Counted from the first letter of the stretch, positions 54,297-63,374 are shown. The stretch is 64,000 bases of DNA from Bacteroides_E sp964522975 (GCA_964522975.1 CAZFXK010000002.1:1-64000); one strand, 5' to 3'. Numbers and translations: made by a program. The notes: a model not told the origin generated them from the sequence alone.

Positions 54297-56318
54297 TTAA
54301 TCTATCTTTCTCAATACTTGTGCTGTTCTCGCAGGAACGTAGAGTTTTAACCACTCCTTGTTTTCTTTTTCATAAAGTGGATCGGGTAAAGTTAAATGCA
54401 CAACATTTTCATCAACGAAACCATTACCACCAAAAACTTTATTGTCTGTATTAAGTACAACTTCATAACTTCCCGGAGCAACTAAAAATCCATAATCCGT
54501 AAATGACTGACTTGGATTAAAATTGAAGACAAAAATCAAATCATCTCTTTTATAAGCTAGTACTTGATCGGCATCATTATGCCAAATTTCAACAACAGGT
54601 AATTTCTGAAACCCCTCTTTGTGTTTAATTAAAGACAACATAGAGCGATCAAAATCTCCCATATAATGATAGGTAAGATTAGGATTATCCATTAAATCCC
54701 ATTGTCTGCGGGCATATTTATACGACCAACGGTTCCCTTCTCTTGGAAAATCGATCCATTCAGGATGTCCAAACTCATTTCCCATAAAATTCAAGTATCC
54801 TCCATTCATAGTCGTAGAGGTTAATAAACGAATCATCTTATGGAGTGCAATCCCTCGATGAACCACATAGGTTTCATCTCCTTTTTGCATATGCCAATAC
54901 ATATCTGCATCAATAAGCCAAAATATAATGGTCTTGTCACCTACAAGTGCCTGATCGTGGCTTTCAGCATATGATATGGTCTTCTCATCCGCTCTGCGAT
55001 TAGTAACCTCCCAAAACATACTTGAAGGTTTCCAATCTTCGTCTATCTTTTCTTTTAATAGTTTAATCCAATAATCCGGAATATTCATGGCCAGCCTATA
55101 ATTGAACCCATATCCTCCATCCTCAAATGGAAGTGCCAAACCGGGCATTCCAGAGACTTCTTCAGCTATGGTTACGGCAAAAGGATTCACTTCATGAATT
55201 AACTGATTAGCTAAAGTAAGGTAAACTATAGCATTATCATCTTGACGGTCATTATAATAATCTTCATAAGAGGTAAAAGCCTCTCCCAACCCATGACTAT
55301 AGTATAACATGGAGGTTACACCATCAAACCTAAAACCATCAAACTTATATTCTTCTAACCAAAACTTACAATTAGAAAGTAGAAAGTGAATCACTTCATT
55401 TTTACCATAATCAAAACATAAAGAATCCCATGCCGGATGTTCTCTACGTTCACCAGGATAAAAATACTGATTCGGATCTCCGGCAAAATTCCCCAACCCT
55501 TCTACTTCATTCTTCACTGAATGAGAGTGAACAATATCCATAATTACAGCTATACCCATATCATGAGCTTCATCTATCAGCTGCTTTAATTCATCAGGGG
55601 TACCAAAACGAGAAGATGCGGCAAAGAAATTAGAAACGTGATAACCAAAACTCCCATAATAGGGATGCTCTTGGATTGCCATTAACTGAATACAGTTATA
55701 TCCGGCTTTGGCTATTCTGGGCAATGTATTTACTCTGAACTCATTATAGGTTCCAACCTTTTCTTGTTGCTGAGCCATACCAATATGGCATTCATAAATT
55801 AAAAGGGGACTGTTTTCATCAATCTTAAAATTGGTATTCTTAATCTCATATCTATCACTATCCAAAGGGTTCCACACTTGTGCATTAAATATATGGGTAT
55901 TCTCATCTTGTACCACTCGAGTAGCCCAAGCCGGAATGCGCTCTCCTTCTCCTCCATTCCAAGAAATAATCAACTTATATAAGTCCCCATGCTTTAGAAA
56001 ATCAGATTTTAACTGAATCTCCCAGATACCATTGTTGTTTCGTTTTAACTTAAAGTCCTCCTGTTTTTTCCAATCAGAAAAATCTCCCACTAAATAGATC
56101 TCGGTTGCATTAGGAGCCCACTCTCTAAACACCCAACCTTCGGGAATTTTGTGAAGCCCAAAATACAAATATCCGGTTGAAAAATCAGAAAGTGAGAATT
56201 TTCCATTTTGAGTCAACTCCGACTCTTTTTTTATTACTCCCTGATAACGTCCTAATATGGCTTCCTCGAAGGGTTTAAGCCAAGAATCATTCTTAATTAA
56301 CTTTAGTTCTTTTTTCAT
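54297..56318 (-). CDS. glgB: 1,4-alpha-glucan branching enzyme
   Basis: A 673-residue GH13 branching enzyme that makes alpha-1,6 links in glycogen. An N-terminal CBM48 domain (GWVFREWAPNATEIYLVGDF) precedes the (beta/alpha)8 barrel with HIGMAQQQEKVGTYNEF, the region I motif DIVHSHSVKN, the nucleophile Asp in FDGFRFDGVTSM, the acid Glu in TIAEEVSGMPGL and the transition-state Asp in SYAESHDQALVGDKT. The C-terminal beta domain has FVFNFNPSQSFTDYGF. This is the short eukaryotic-like form common in Bacteroides. Glycogen synthase is not in the window. It shares a terminator with the convergent EamA gene. Confidence 0.94.
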   Translation of the reverse strand: MKKELKLIKNDSWLKPFEEAILGRYQGVIKKESELTQNGKFSLSDFSTGYLYFGLHKIPEGWVFREWAPNATEIYLVGDFSDWKKQEDFKLKRNNNGIWEIQLKSDFLKHGDLYKLIISWNGGEGERIPAWATRVVQDENTHIFNAQVWNPLDSDRYEIKNTNFKIDENSPLLIYECHIGMAQQQEKVGTYNEFRVNTLPRIAKAGYNCIQLMAIQEHPYYGSFGYHVSNFFAASSRFGTPDELKQLIDEAHDMGIAVIMDIVHSHSVKNEVEGLGNFAGDPNQYFYPGERREHPAWDSLCFDYGKNEVIHFLLSNCKFWLEEYKFDGFRFDGVTSMLYYSHGLGEAFTSYEDYYNDRQDDNAIVYLTLANQLIHEVNPFAVTIAEEVSGMPGLALPFEDGGYGFNYRLAMNIPDYWIKLLKEKIDEDWKPSSMFWEVTNRRADEKTISYAESHDQALVGDKTIIFWLIDADMYWHMQKGDETYVVHRGIALHKMIRLLTSTTMNGGYLNFMGNEFGHPEWIDFPREGNRWSYKYARRQWDLMDNPNLTYHYMGDFDRSMLSLIKHKEGFQKLPVVEIWHNDADQVLAYKRDDLIFVFNFNPSQSFTDYGFLVAPGSYEVVLNTDNKVFGGNGFVDENVVHLTLPDPLYEKENKEWLKLYVPARTAQVLRKID

Positions 56319-56427
56319 ATGAGAACAATTTAATATGAGATTAAACTTTAATCCGGGCCTATGCCGAATAAAACTAACTTTACATAGTTTTTTGATTTTT
56401 TACAAGATACAACTTAAAAATAACAAA

Positions 56428-57108
56428 TTACGATTCACTTGAATCAATTGCAAAATTTATAAAATCAGCTAAACGCTTAGCTTGTTGCAGTATTTCTTCA
56501 AATTGGTTCATCGCCTTATCTTGATTAAAAAAAGAATCACAAATAGAATAAGAGATTAAAAAATCTTTAGGTTGAATATATTTTAAATGGGGATTATTCT
56601 TAGAAAAACCCCGAGGTGCAGATTTTAATCGCTGGAATCCTATTTCAGGAAAATAGTGTTTAAATGCAGGATCTTCTACTATATCTATATATTCATCTAT
56701 ATGTGTAAGAATATTCATTCTTATCTTATACAATAAATGAGTAGGTATATATAGGCTACCCCCACCTAAAAAACAATTTTCGGGTTCTAAATGAATATAA
56801 TAACCACTTTGTGGGGCTTTTCTCCCATATGGATTAATATATCCTCCAAAATGAGTTTTATAAGGAGTTTTATCGAAAGAAAAGCGTAAATCACGATGTA
56901 TGCGAAAGATACAATCTTCCGGTTTAATGGATAACACATCAGAATCAAAAGAAGATATGCGCAATAGGATATGAGATAGAAGTTCTAAAAAATCTCCCCT
57001 TGCCTCTTCATATCGTATTTTATTTGTTTCAAACCACTCTCTGTTATTATGAACAGATAAATCCTTTAAATACTGAAGAATTCTATTTACTTTTTCACTG
57101 TGAATCAT
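56428..57108 (-). CDS. DUF2461 domain protein
   Basis: A 226-residue cytosolic protein of the DUF2461 (TIGR02453) family. Signature segments: LKDLSVHNNREWFETNKIRY at the N-terminus, FRIHRDLRFSFDKTPYKTHF (around 70-88, with the conserved RDxRFSxDKTPYK), and GYYIHLEPENCFLGGGSLYI. Biochemical function is unknown. A TATTTTTG element ends only a few bases upstream of the ATG, so its mRNA may be nearly leaderless. Stand-alone gene with no operon partner. Confidence 0.9.
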   Translation of the reverse strand: MIHSEKVNRILQYLKDLSVHNNREWFETNKIRYEEARGDFLELLSHILLRISSFDSDVLSIKPEDCIFRIHRDLRFSFDKTPYKTHFGGYINPYGRKAPQSGYYIHLEPENCFLGGGSLYIPTHLLYKIRMNILTHIDEYIDIVEDPAFKHYFPEIGFQRLKSAPRGFSKNNPHLKYIQPKDFLISYSICDSFFNQDKAMNQFEEILQQAKRLADFINFAIDSSES

Positions 57109-57113
57109 ATATA

Positions 57114-57121
57114 CAAAAATA
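57114..57121 (-). promoter_or_regulatory. -7 element for the DUF2461 gene
   Basis: CAAAAATA (TATTTTTG on the minus strand) 5 bp upstream of the ATG; predicted transcription start coincides with the start codon. Confidence 0.4.
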
Positions 57122-57242
57122 GATAAAATAATAAAAAAGCAGAATTATCCTTAATATAATATTTTTTTTAATCTTAAATTCATCCATACTATCCACTCTT
57201 TTATTTTAACATATTAAAATATGTTAGGATAGAGATTAATTC

Positions 57243-57250
57243 TATATTTG
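57243..57250 (+). promoter_or_regulatory. -7 element for the DUF3332 gene
   Basis: TATATTTG, full match, 45 bp before the start at 57296. Confidence 0.6.
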
Positions 57251-57295
57251 TAAAAGTATTACTATTATAAACCAATTTATAATTTTAAAATTATT

Positions 57296-57832
57296 ATGAA
57301 AAAAGGAAAATTTAATATTGCGGCAATTGCCCTAAGTGCTTTATTATTATTTAGCTCATGTATAGGATCTTTTGGGCTACATAACCGCTTATTATCTTGG
57401 AATCAAGGAATAGGCAATAAATTCGTTAATGAACTCGTCTTTTTCGTTTTTAATGTTGTCCCTGTTTATCCTGTATGTTACCTTGCAGATATTTTAATTC
57501 TTAACTCTATTGAATTCTGGTCAGGAAGCAACCCTATGTCAGATGTAGGAACTATTAAGAAAGTAAAAGGTGAAAATGGTAATTACTTAGTTGAAACGTT
57601 GGAAGATGGTTACATCATAACGAAAGAAGGTGAAGATGGTGTTACTCGTTTAGTTCATAATAATGAAACCAATATATGGACTGTTGAAGCTAATGGAGAA
57701 TCTTCCGACTTATTACGCATTAATGAAGATAATACTGCAGACTTATTTCTACCCAATGGAGAAACTAAGACTATTAATTTAAATGGAGAAGGATTAACTT
57801 TAGCTAAAGAAGAATTGGCTTTAGCCTTCTAA
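57296..57832 (+). CDS. DUF3332 family lipoprotein
   Basis: A 178-residue lipoprotein with lipobox LLFSSC (Cys21) after a hydrophobic signal. The next part, IGSFGLHNRLLSWNQGIGNK and FVNELVFFVFNVVPVYPVCYLADILILNSIEFWSG, is the DUF3332 signature and includes a further hydrophobic segment. The C-terminal half is a beta-rich repeat (GNYLVETLEDGYIITKEGED, WTVEANGE, ADLFLPNGETKTINLNGEG). Family function is unknown; members are usually single-copy envelope proteins of Bacteroidetes and Vibrio. Monocistronic with a strong terminator. Confidence 0.87.
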   Translation: MKKGKFNIAAIALSALLLFSSCIGSFGLHNRLLSWNQGIGNKFVNELVFFVFNVVPVYPVCYLADILILNSIEFWSGSNPMSDVGTIKKVKGENGNYLVETLEDGYIITKEGEDGVTRLVHNNETNIWTVEANGESSDLLRINEDNTADLFLPNGETKTINLNGEGLTLAKEELALAF

Positions 57833-57884
57833 AAAATCATTAAACAAGGAAATACTGTTTATTCTTTTATATAACTGAAGTATT

Positions 57885-57922
57885 AAAAGGCAGATTGAAA
57901 ATTCATTCAATCTGCCTTTTAA
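57885..57922 (+). terminator. Terminator of the DUF3332 gene
   Basis: A perfect 15-bp stem (AAAAGGCAGATTGAA and complement) with a 6-nt loop and T tail. Confidence 0.85.
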
Positions 57923-57962
57923 CTTTTATGCTTCAACAGAAAATACAGTAGGAAAAATAAAA

Positions 57963-57997
57963 GGTCTGGGTTAAACCATCAGTCGGTCCCAGACCTT
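57963..57997. repeat. Dispersed repeat GGTCTGGG...CCCAGACC, copy 2
   Basis: All 35 bases match 3063-3097 exactly, including the 17-nt spacer between the inverted arms. It sits past the DUF3332 terminator, as copy 1 sits past the DUF5606 terminator. Confidence 0.85.
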
Positions 57998-58005
57998 TGC
58001 CTGTT

Positions 58006-58039
58006 CTCTCCCAGACCTAACAGTATTCGGTCCCAGACC
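58006..58039. repeat. Related repeat with two CCCAGACC arms
   Basis: Two direct CCCAGACC half-arms around a CTAACAGTATTCGGT-like spacer. The left part (CTCTCCCAGACCTAAC) matches the reverse complement of the palindrome at 3016-3054, so it is a diverged member of the same family. Confidence 0.65.
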
Positions 58040-58125
58040 TTTTTATTCATAATACTTAGCATTAAAATAGGGTCTAAAACCGATAAAAAAATATTTTCTC
58101 TAAAAACTCTTTGGCTCATCACAGA

Positions 58126-60438
58126 TTAAAAAGGATAACCTACAGCAAAATGAAAGGCAAAGTCTCTACTAAATTTAGGATGAATAATTGGATATCTATC
58201 TTTCCCATTGTCATAAGCCGGGTTTATAGCCTTCATTCCCCCATCGAAACGTAGAACAAAGAAAGAAAGATCTAATCGTAAGCCTAGGCCATAAGCCACG
58301 GCTATCTCTTTATAAAACTTATTGAACTTAAACTTTCCTCCGGGTTGTGCTTCATATTCCCTTAACGTCCAAATGTTACCCGCATCAATAAATAAAGCCC
58401 CTTGAAATTTCCAGAACAGTCGTGTTCTAAATTCTATACTGGCATCCAACTTTAAATCACCCGATTGATTTAAGAAATTTCCATCTCCTTTAAATGAGCC
58501 CGGTCCCAATTCACGAACCGACCAGCCTCTAACACTATTGGCACCCCCGGAAAAATAACGTTTTTCAAAAGGAATTACCTTGGCGTTTCCATAGGGTATT
58601 GCAATGCCTATTCCTGCATGATAGGCTATGGTATTACGCTCGTCCAGAACAATGGTTTTAGAGAAATCAAAATCACCTTTTATGTATTGTGCATAAGGTA
58701 TGCCCAACAACTCATATTCCTTATCCTCGTTTTTTTTCGATTTAAACAACTTGGATAGGCCAAAAAGCAAATTACCTGCAGATTCAATACTTGCTCTGAT
58801 GGAATAAGAACTACCCGGAGTAGTGGATGTTGTGAGAAAATTTCCTGCACTATTATATTGATAACTATAACCGGAACTAACAATCAACCGATTCTTATAA
58901 TTATATTCCAAAATATAATTTCGTCCCTGCTCTAGATGCTCTTCTTTAAATCGCTCAGAAATCCAAGGCATATATAGATAGCTTATGTCTAAAAGATCAA
59001 ATCGATTATATTTTCGTTGTTCTTTTCTTTGCCAAATATAGCTCCAATATGCAGAAGCCACATTCCTAGAAAACTCAGGCCTTTTTTGATAATTAAACTG
59101 CAAACCAAATTCAGTAGTTGCATTAATCTTACGCTTAAAATTTGAAGAAAGAAAAGGAAATAAAAATCGAGGAAAGTTTAGATTTAACTCTCCTCCATAC
59201 TCACGATAATTATGATTGCTATATCCCTGCTGTAAGCCAGTAATCGCCTCATAAGCTCCACGAGCTTTTATAGTAAATGTTTCTGAACCTTTGAATATAT
59301 TCCTATGCGAATATGAAACTTGAGCAGCAGCACCTAAATCTCCGGCTGAATTTGTACCATCAAGCTCCAATGAGATGGATTGATTCTTCCCTTTGGTCAA
59401 TAAGAGATAAGCAGCCAACTGTGTGCTATCGGATGCCATCGGCAGAAAGTGAATGTTGGTGTATTTTAAAGCAGACAATCGCCCAAAATTCGCATAGGTT
59501 TCTTGCACCTCTTTTTCATTATATAATTTCCCTTTTGATAACCGTAAATTTTCTGTCAGAACACTTGGTCTAAAAGGTAATTTATCTTTGTAATAAATGG
59601 GATAACCTTTATAATGAATGGAATCGTTTATGTTGATACTCCCTAAAGCACTCGATTGTAACAAATCAAAATCGGTAATAAAACTTATCTGATTCAGATA
59701 ATGCTGGCTATGTTTACTACTACGCTCCGGAGAAAAAGCATTATAAGGGTGCAAATGTAAGGTTAAATCCACCTTATAGGTGTTTCTAATCGTATCTGCC
59801 GTATAGGTTAGGAATTCTTTATTAAAACGAAAATAGCCATTATTTTGCAATAGACGGGTTATTCGCTCTCGTTCAGCATCTAAAACATTTATATCTAATT
59901 GCATCCCTTCATATAATAAAGTATTAACTGAATCATTGCGTAAATAAAAGGCTATTTGTCTATCGTTTATATCATATTTTAGATGATTTACAATATAAGG
60001 TTCTCCTGCTTTTATATAGTAATGAACCGTAACCTGTTTTCGTTTTGTTTTTTTCTCTCGGTGAACATCCGCACGCATATATCCCATATTTTGGACGGCC
60101 TTTTGCAATTCTTCCTGCGTTCTGTCCGCTTCTGTTTCACTAAAAATAACAGGGTCATCCCCTATTTTTCTCAAAAAACGGTTTATCCATTTCGTTGAAT
60201 CACGACCCGAAAGGTTGTAGATATAGAGCGGGGTTTTAAAAAGACTAAACCACTTGGCATTGGGTGTCTGTCTTAAATAGGGCTTTAAGTCAGACGATTT
60301 TACTTTCTTATTATCGCTATGAATCTTAACATCGTTTAATAGATAAGAATTATCAGGAACATATTTCGTGGCTGAACATCCCCAAAAAAAGAGAAATGAA
60401 GATAGGCCTAATAAAATATAGATAATTCCCTTTTTCAT
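58126..60438 (-). CDS. TamA/BamA-family outer-membrane protein, lipidated (TamL-like)
   Basis: A 770-residue Omp85-superfamily protein. Unlike BamA or TamA it starts with a lipoprotein signal (YILLGLSSFLFFWGCSATKY, lipobox FWGC), the hallmark of the TamL-type proteins of Bacteroidetes. POTRA-like domains occupy about 30-330 (VHYYIKAGEPYIVNHLKYDI, LLQNNGYFRFNKEFLTYTAD, LRLSKGKLYNEKEVQETYAN). The C-terminal 16-strand barrel carries KRYFSGGANSVRGWSVRELG, the conserved VRGW/YxxR lid-lock motif, and ends FAFHFAVGYPF. It likely helps insert or export outer-membrane proteins, usually with TamB elsewhere. No partner gene is adjacent. Confidence 0.9.
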   Translation of the reverse strand: MKKGIIYILLGLSSFLFFWGCSATKYVPDNSYLLNDVKIHSDNKKVKSSDLKPYLRQTPNAKWFSLFKTPLYIYNLSGRDSTKWINRFLRKIGDDPVIFSETEADRTQEELQKAVQNMGYMRADVHREKKTKRKQVTVHYYIKAGEPYIVNHLKYDINDRQIAFYLRNDSVNTLLYEGMQLDINVLDAERERITRLLQNNGYFRFNKEFLTYTADTIRNTYKVDLTLHLHPYNAFSPERSSKHSQHYLNQISFITDFDLLQSSALGSININDSIHYKGYPIYYKDKLPFRPSVLTENLRLSKGKLYNEKEVQETYANFGRLSALKYTNIHFLPMASDSTQLAAYLLLTKGKNQSISLELDGTNSAGDLGAAAQVSYSHRNIFKGSETFTIKARGAYEAITGLQQGYSNHNYREYGGELNLNFPRFLFPFLSSNFKRKINATTEFGLQFNYQKRPEFSRNVASAYWSYIWQRKEQRKYNRFDLLDISYLYMPWISERFKEEHLEQGRNYILEYNYKNRLIVSSGYSYQYNSAGNFLTTSTTPGSSYSIRASIESAGNLLFGLSKLFKSKKNEDKEYELLGIPYAQYIKGDFDFSKTIVLDERNTIAYHAGIGIAIPYGNAKVIPFEKRYFSGGANSVRGWSVRELGPGSFKGDGNFLNQSGDLKLDASIEFRTRLFWKFQGALFIDAGNIWTLREYEAQPGGKFKFNKFYKEIAVAYGLGLRLDLSFFVLRFDGGMKAINPAYDNGKDRYPIIHPKFSRDFAFHFAVGYPF

Positions 60439-60474
60439 TATATAAACAATTTTCTTTCAATAATCAATAAGACA

Positions 60475-60482
60475 CAAAGATA
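60475..60482 (-). promoter_or_regulatory. -7 element for the TamL-like gene
   Basis: CAAAGATA (TATCTTTG on the minus strand), 37 bp upstream of the start. Confidence 0.55.
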
Positions 60483-60552
60483 GACGTTTTTTCTGTTTGA
60501 TAAAATAATTCTTTTCTACATCATTTAAGATTAATAAAATCAATATATATTG

Positions 60553-60560
60553 TAGTTTTG
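60553..60560 (+). promoter_or_regulatory. -7 element for the TrmH-family gene
   Basis: TAGTTTTG, fits TAnnTTTG, 42 bp before the start at 60602. Confidence 0.5.
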
Positions 60561-60601
60561 CTACATTATTACCTACTTTACCATAATAAAAAATAGATTC
60601 A

Positions 60602-61363
60602 ATGAAGATAAGCAAAAATAGATTAAAACTCATTCGTTCATTAAATCAAAAAAAATATAGGGATCAAAATAATATATTTTTAGCTGAAGGTCCTAAGCTG
60701 GTTGAAGAATTATTAAAGGTGTTGCCCTGTCAGTTTATAGCAGCAACATCCGATTGGCTGGACCACAAAGAAACATTAAAGGCTCAAGAAATAGTAGAGG
60801 TATCTCCAGAAGGTCTTAAGCAAGGAAGTTTTTTGCAAACTCCGCAACAAGTATTAGCTCTATTTGAGAAACCTAAACCTATCATTAATCCTGAGATTAT
60901 AAACAGCTCTTTGTGTTTGGCTTTGGATGATATTCAATCTCCGGGCAATTTGGGTACAATTGTCCGATTAGCCGATTGGTTTGGTATAGAGGACATCTTT
61001 TGCTCTCACCATACGGCAGACATCTTTAACCCTAAAGCAATACAAGCCACAATGGGATCCATCTCCAGAGTAAGAGTACATTATACCTCTTTAACTCAAC
61101 TGATAAAGCAATTAAATGGCACCCCTATTTTTGGAGCATTTTTAGAGGGTAAGTCAATATATAAAGAAAAGTTACCCAATAAAGGACTTATCATTATGGG
61201 TAATGAAGGAAGTGGAATCAACAAAGATCTTGAATCGATGATTACAAACAAATTATATATTCCCAATTATCCTCAAGACAGAAAGGGATCCGAATCACTT
61301 AATGTAGCAGTAGCTACCGCAATAATTTGTGCTGAGTTCCGGCGACAGGCTGTTTATGAATAA
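60602..61363 (+). CDS. TrmH/SpoU-family RNA 2'-O-methyltransferase
   Basis: A 253-residue SPOUT methyltransferase acting on tRNA or rRNA ribose. An N-terminal substrate-binding domain (residues 1-85, KISKNRLKLIRSLNQKKYRD and NIFLAEGPKLVEELLKV) precedes the knotted core with LALDDIQSPGNLGTIVRLAD (motif 1, the NxGxxxR block), IFNPKAIQATMGSISRVRVH (motif 2 region), LIIMGNEGSGI and the motif 3 IPNYPQDRKGSESLNVAVAT. Target nucleotide unknown. Its last 50 bases overlap a convergent small gene. It is transcribed opposite to the neighbouring TamL-like gene. Confidence 0.9.
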   Translation: MKISKNRLKLIRSLNQKKYRDQNNIFLAEGPKLVEELLKVLPCQFIAATSDWLDHKETLKAQEIVEVSPEGLKQGSFLQTPQQVLALFEKPKPIINPEIINSSLCLALDDIQSPGNLGTIVRLADWFGIEDIFCSHHTADIFNPKAIQATMGSISRVRVHYTSLTQLIKQLNGTPIFGAFLEGKSIYKEKLPNKGLIIMGNEGSGINKDLESMITNKLYIPNYPQDRKGSESLNVAVATAIICAEFRRQAVYE

Positions 61364-61664
61364 AATCGAAAGGGGCACAAAAATAGAGAGAATAAGACTT
61401 TAAAGAAAAACTAAGCGGTAACTGAGATAACAAAAGTTTTTTATCAATAAAAATAGCCTCTTCAGGTTTATTTTCAACTTTCTCTTGTGGTGTCAAGAAG
61501 AGTACGCCGGAGTGCATCCAACAAGTATGAGGGGTTTCTTTTTCCATAGAGGCTATTCTAAGCGTTTGGGTTTCATAATCTAAAGAAACAACAACCTGAC
61601 TATACCAACCCTTGGATGCTATAAAGAGTAGAGATGAAGCCCAACTTTTAACGGGATTACTCAC
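61314..61664 (-). CDS. Small uncharacterised protein of the lspA-DUF4296 cluster
   Basis: A 116-residue protein whose start overlaps the DUF4296 stop by 8 bases and whose 3' end overlaps the convergent TrmH gene by 50 bases. Composition looks coding (SLLFIASKGWYSQVVVSLDY, TLRIASMEKETPHTCWMHSG, IFIDKKLLLSQLPLSFSL), unlike the AT-rich shadow frames in the window. A gene of this size occupies the same place after the DUF4296 gene in Bacteroides, as I recall it; that is memory, not a search. No domain recognised; no signal peptide. Translational coupling to DUF4296 is likely. Confidence 0.6.
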   Translation of the reverse strand: MSNPVKSWASSLLFIASKGWYSQVVVSLDYETQTLRIASMEKETPHTCWMHSGVLFLTPQEKVENKPEEAIFIDKKLLLSQLPLSFSLKSYSLYFCAPFDFIHKQPVAGTQHKLLR

Positions 61665-62700
61665 GAGTAGGATTTAATTGTATGGATTGACTATCGCCAT
61701 CATTTTTCAAAACACTATCCTGATTATTCAAAGCCGGTTCTTTCTTTTCTTTAGCTTCTTCCTTATCTTGAGCCGATCTTTCTCGCAAAGCTCTTGGATC
61801 ACGCCTAATTATATTATTTTGTTTAGAAGCAGAAGAAGATAGGGTATCTTTTTTCTCAACCTCTTTTGATTTTAGGGTGTCAAGGGAAATTGAATCAGAC
61901 TCTATTTCCAAAGAATCCATAAATAAGGAATCCTGAGCGTGATATCGCATCAATGTAACATCACTAACAAAATATTCATTAAGTAATGAATCGTTTTGAG
62001 GAACATAAATAAAACCTCTAACTTCCTTTAATGCACCTAATGTATCAGCAAAAACCATTAATGTATTTGTTCCACTACTCTTTATTTTCCTTTCAACAAA
62101 AACTGTAGAGTCGTTTTCATAGATGGCTTGCAAACTCATCATAGGAGCAGATAAAGAATCGTGCCTAAATGGATCTTTTAGAAGGTAGTTTGCCTTCCAA
62201 ATCAAAGTATCTCTATTTTGGAAATTTGTATCAAAAGGAAGAATAAAAGTTAACTTATTTTGAAATGGAGCACTGCTTAATTTATAGTTTTTACGCCAAG
62301 CCCAAACATCAATGCTATCTCCTTCTTTACTGATTAATGGCCGATCTTCACGAATAGCAACAAGAACATCAATTGACTCTTTTTCTTTCTCCAAACGCTT
62401 GTTTACTCTTTCATAAACATGAGATAATAGCTCTAAGTTACGTGTATACCACACCATTGAAGAGTCGAAGTCTGCTTGTGTAATATGGTGCTTCTTAAAA
62501 ACAGATTCAATATAAATAACTTTTTTATAGCGCTCATCGTAGGATATTTCATCAGCCATAGCTTTAGCTATATGATAGTCATAGAGCACATCCTCCATTT
62601 TTTGCTCCGATAAAACATCCTTAGGGATTTCCACTTTGCAAGCTACGAAGGAAAACAGAATAAAAAGAACTAAAATGTATATGCAGTTAATTAACTTCAT
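61657..62700 (-). CDS. DUF4296 domain lipoprotein
   Basis: A 347-residue lipoprotein with lipobox FSFVAC (Cys21). The N-terminal DUF4296 domain (about 25-110) has IPKDVLSEQKMEDVLYDYHI, AKAMADEISYDERYKKVIYI, and DFDSSMVWYTRNLELLSHVY. A beta-rich middle segment (about 150-245) and a low-complexity serine/aspartate/glutamate and lysine tail (DSLEIESDSISLDTL, KEEAKEKKEPALNNQ) follow. Function unknown. It overlaps lspA by 4 bases (ATGA-type junction) and is followed by the 116-residue ORF. A lipoprotein next to the lipoprotein signal peptidase is a conserved pairing in this phylum. Confidence 0.85.
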   Translation of the reverse strand: MKLINCIYILVLFILFSFVACKVEIPKDVLSEQKMEDVLYDYHIAKAMADEISYDERYKKVIYIESVFKKHHITQADFDSSMVWYTRNLELLSHVYERVNKRLEKEKESIDVLVAIREDRPLISKEGDSIDVWAWRKNYKLSSAPFQNKLTFILPFDTNFQNRDTLIWKANYLLKDPFRHDSLSAPMMSLQAIYENDSTVFVERKIKSSGTNTLMVFADTLGALKEVRGFIYVPQNDSLLNEYFVSDVTLMRYHAQDSLFMDSLEIESDSISLDTLKSKEVEKKDTLSSSASKQNNIIRRDPRALRERSAQDKEEAKEKKEPALNNQDSVLKNDGDSQSIQLNPTRE

Positions 62701-63350
62701 TCCTTCTTTACTTTGTCCTTATTTTCCTTAAAATGTTTGGAGTGATAAGCTTCATTGAGATACTTACTATAAAAGAGCAGCAGTGCAAAAATACCACAAG
62801 TAATAGATGCATCAGCAAAATTAAATATAGGGCTAAAAAAAATAAAACGATTACCACCTACCCATGGCATCCATTCAGGCCAAAAAGTGTCTATTATTGG
62901 AAAGTAAAACATATCTACCACTTTACCATAGAATAAAGATTCATAACCATTACTCGGATTAAAAGCGGCTATATGAGAATAGGTGCTTTCTTCAAATAAT
63001 ACTCCGTAAAATACGCTATCAATAATATTTCCTACAGCACCAGCTAAAATTAAAGAGATACAAATTATGTATCCTGTCTTAAATTTACGTTTTATAATAC
63101 GAGACAAATAAATACCTATAATGATTACAGCAACGACACGAAAAAGGGTTAAGAACAACTTTCCAAAGATTTCCATGCCAAAAGCCATTCCATTATTCTC
63201 GGTGAAATAGATGTAAAACCAATCTGTAATGTGAATACTCTCGTGTAAATACATTGAGGTCTTCACCCATACTTTAATAATCTGATCAATTACAATTACC
63301 GAAAAAATAGTAAATAATGCCCAATGACTTTTCCTTATACTTTTTTCCAT
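62697..63350 (-). CDS. lspA: Lipoprotein signal peptidase (signal peptidase II)
   Basis: A 217-residue four-helix inner-membrane aspartyl protease that removes signal peptides from prolipoproteins. The first helix is WALFTIFSVIVIDQIIKVWV (with the DQxxK motif), then YFTENNGMAFGMEIF. The two catalytic aspartates lie in LAGAVGNIIDSVFYG and in FNFADASITCGIFALLLF. It is longer than the E. coli enzyme (164 aa) because of an insertion of about 45 residues between the catalytic motifs, usual in Bacteroidetes. Its many lipoprotein substrates include at least nine encoded in this window. It precedes DUF4296 with a 4-base overlap. Confidence 0.95.
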   Translation of the reverse strand: MEKSIRKSHWALFTIFSVIVIDQIIKVWVKTSMYLHESIHITDWFYIYFTENNGMAFGMEIFGKLFLTLFRVVAVIIIGIYLSRIIKRKFKTGYIICISLILAGAVGNIIDSVFYGVLFEESTYSHIAAFNPSNGYESLFYGKVVDMFYFPIIDTFWPEWMPWVGGNRFIFFSPIFNFADASITCGIFALLLFYSKYLNEAYHSKHFKENKDKVKKE

Positions 63351-63374
63351 TTTGCTCTTTTAGAATAAAATAAA

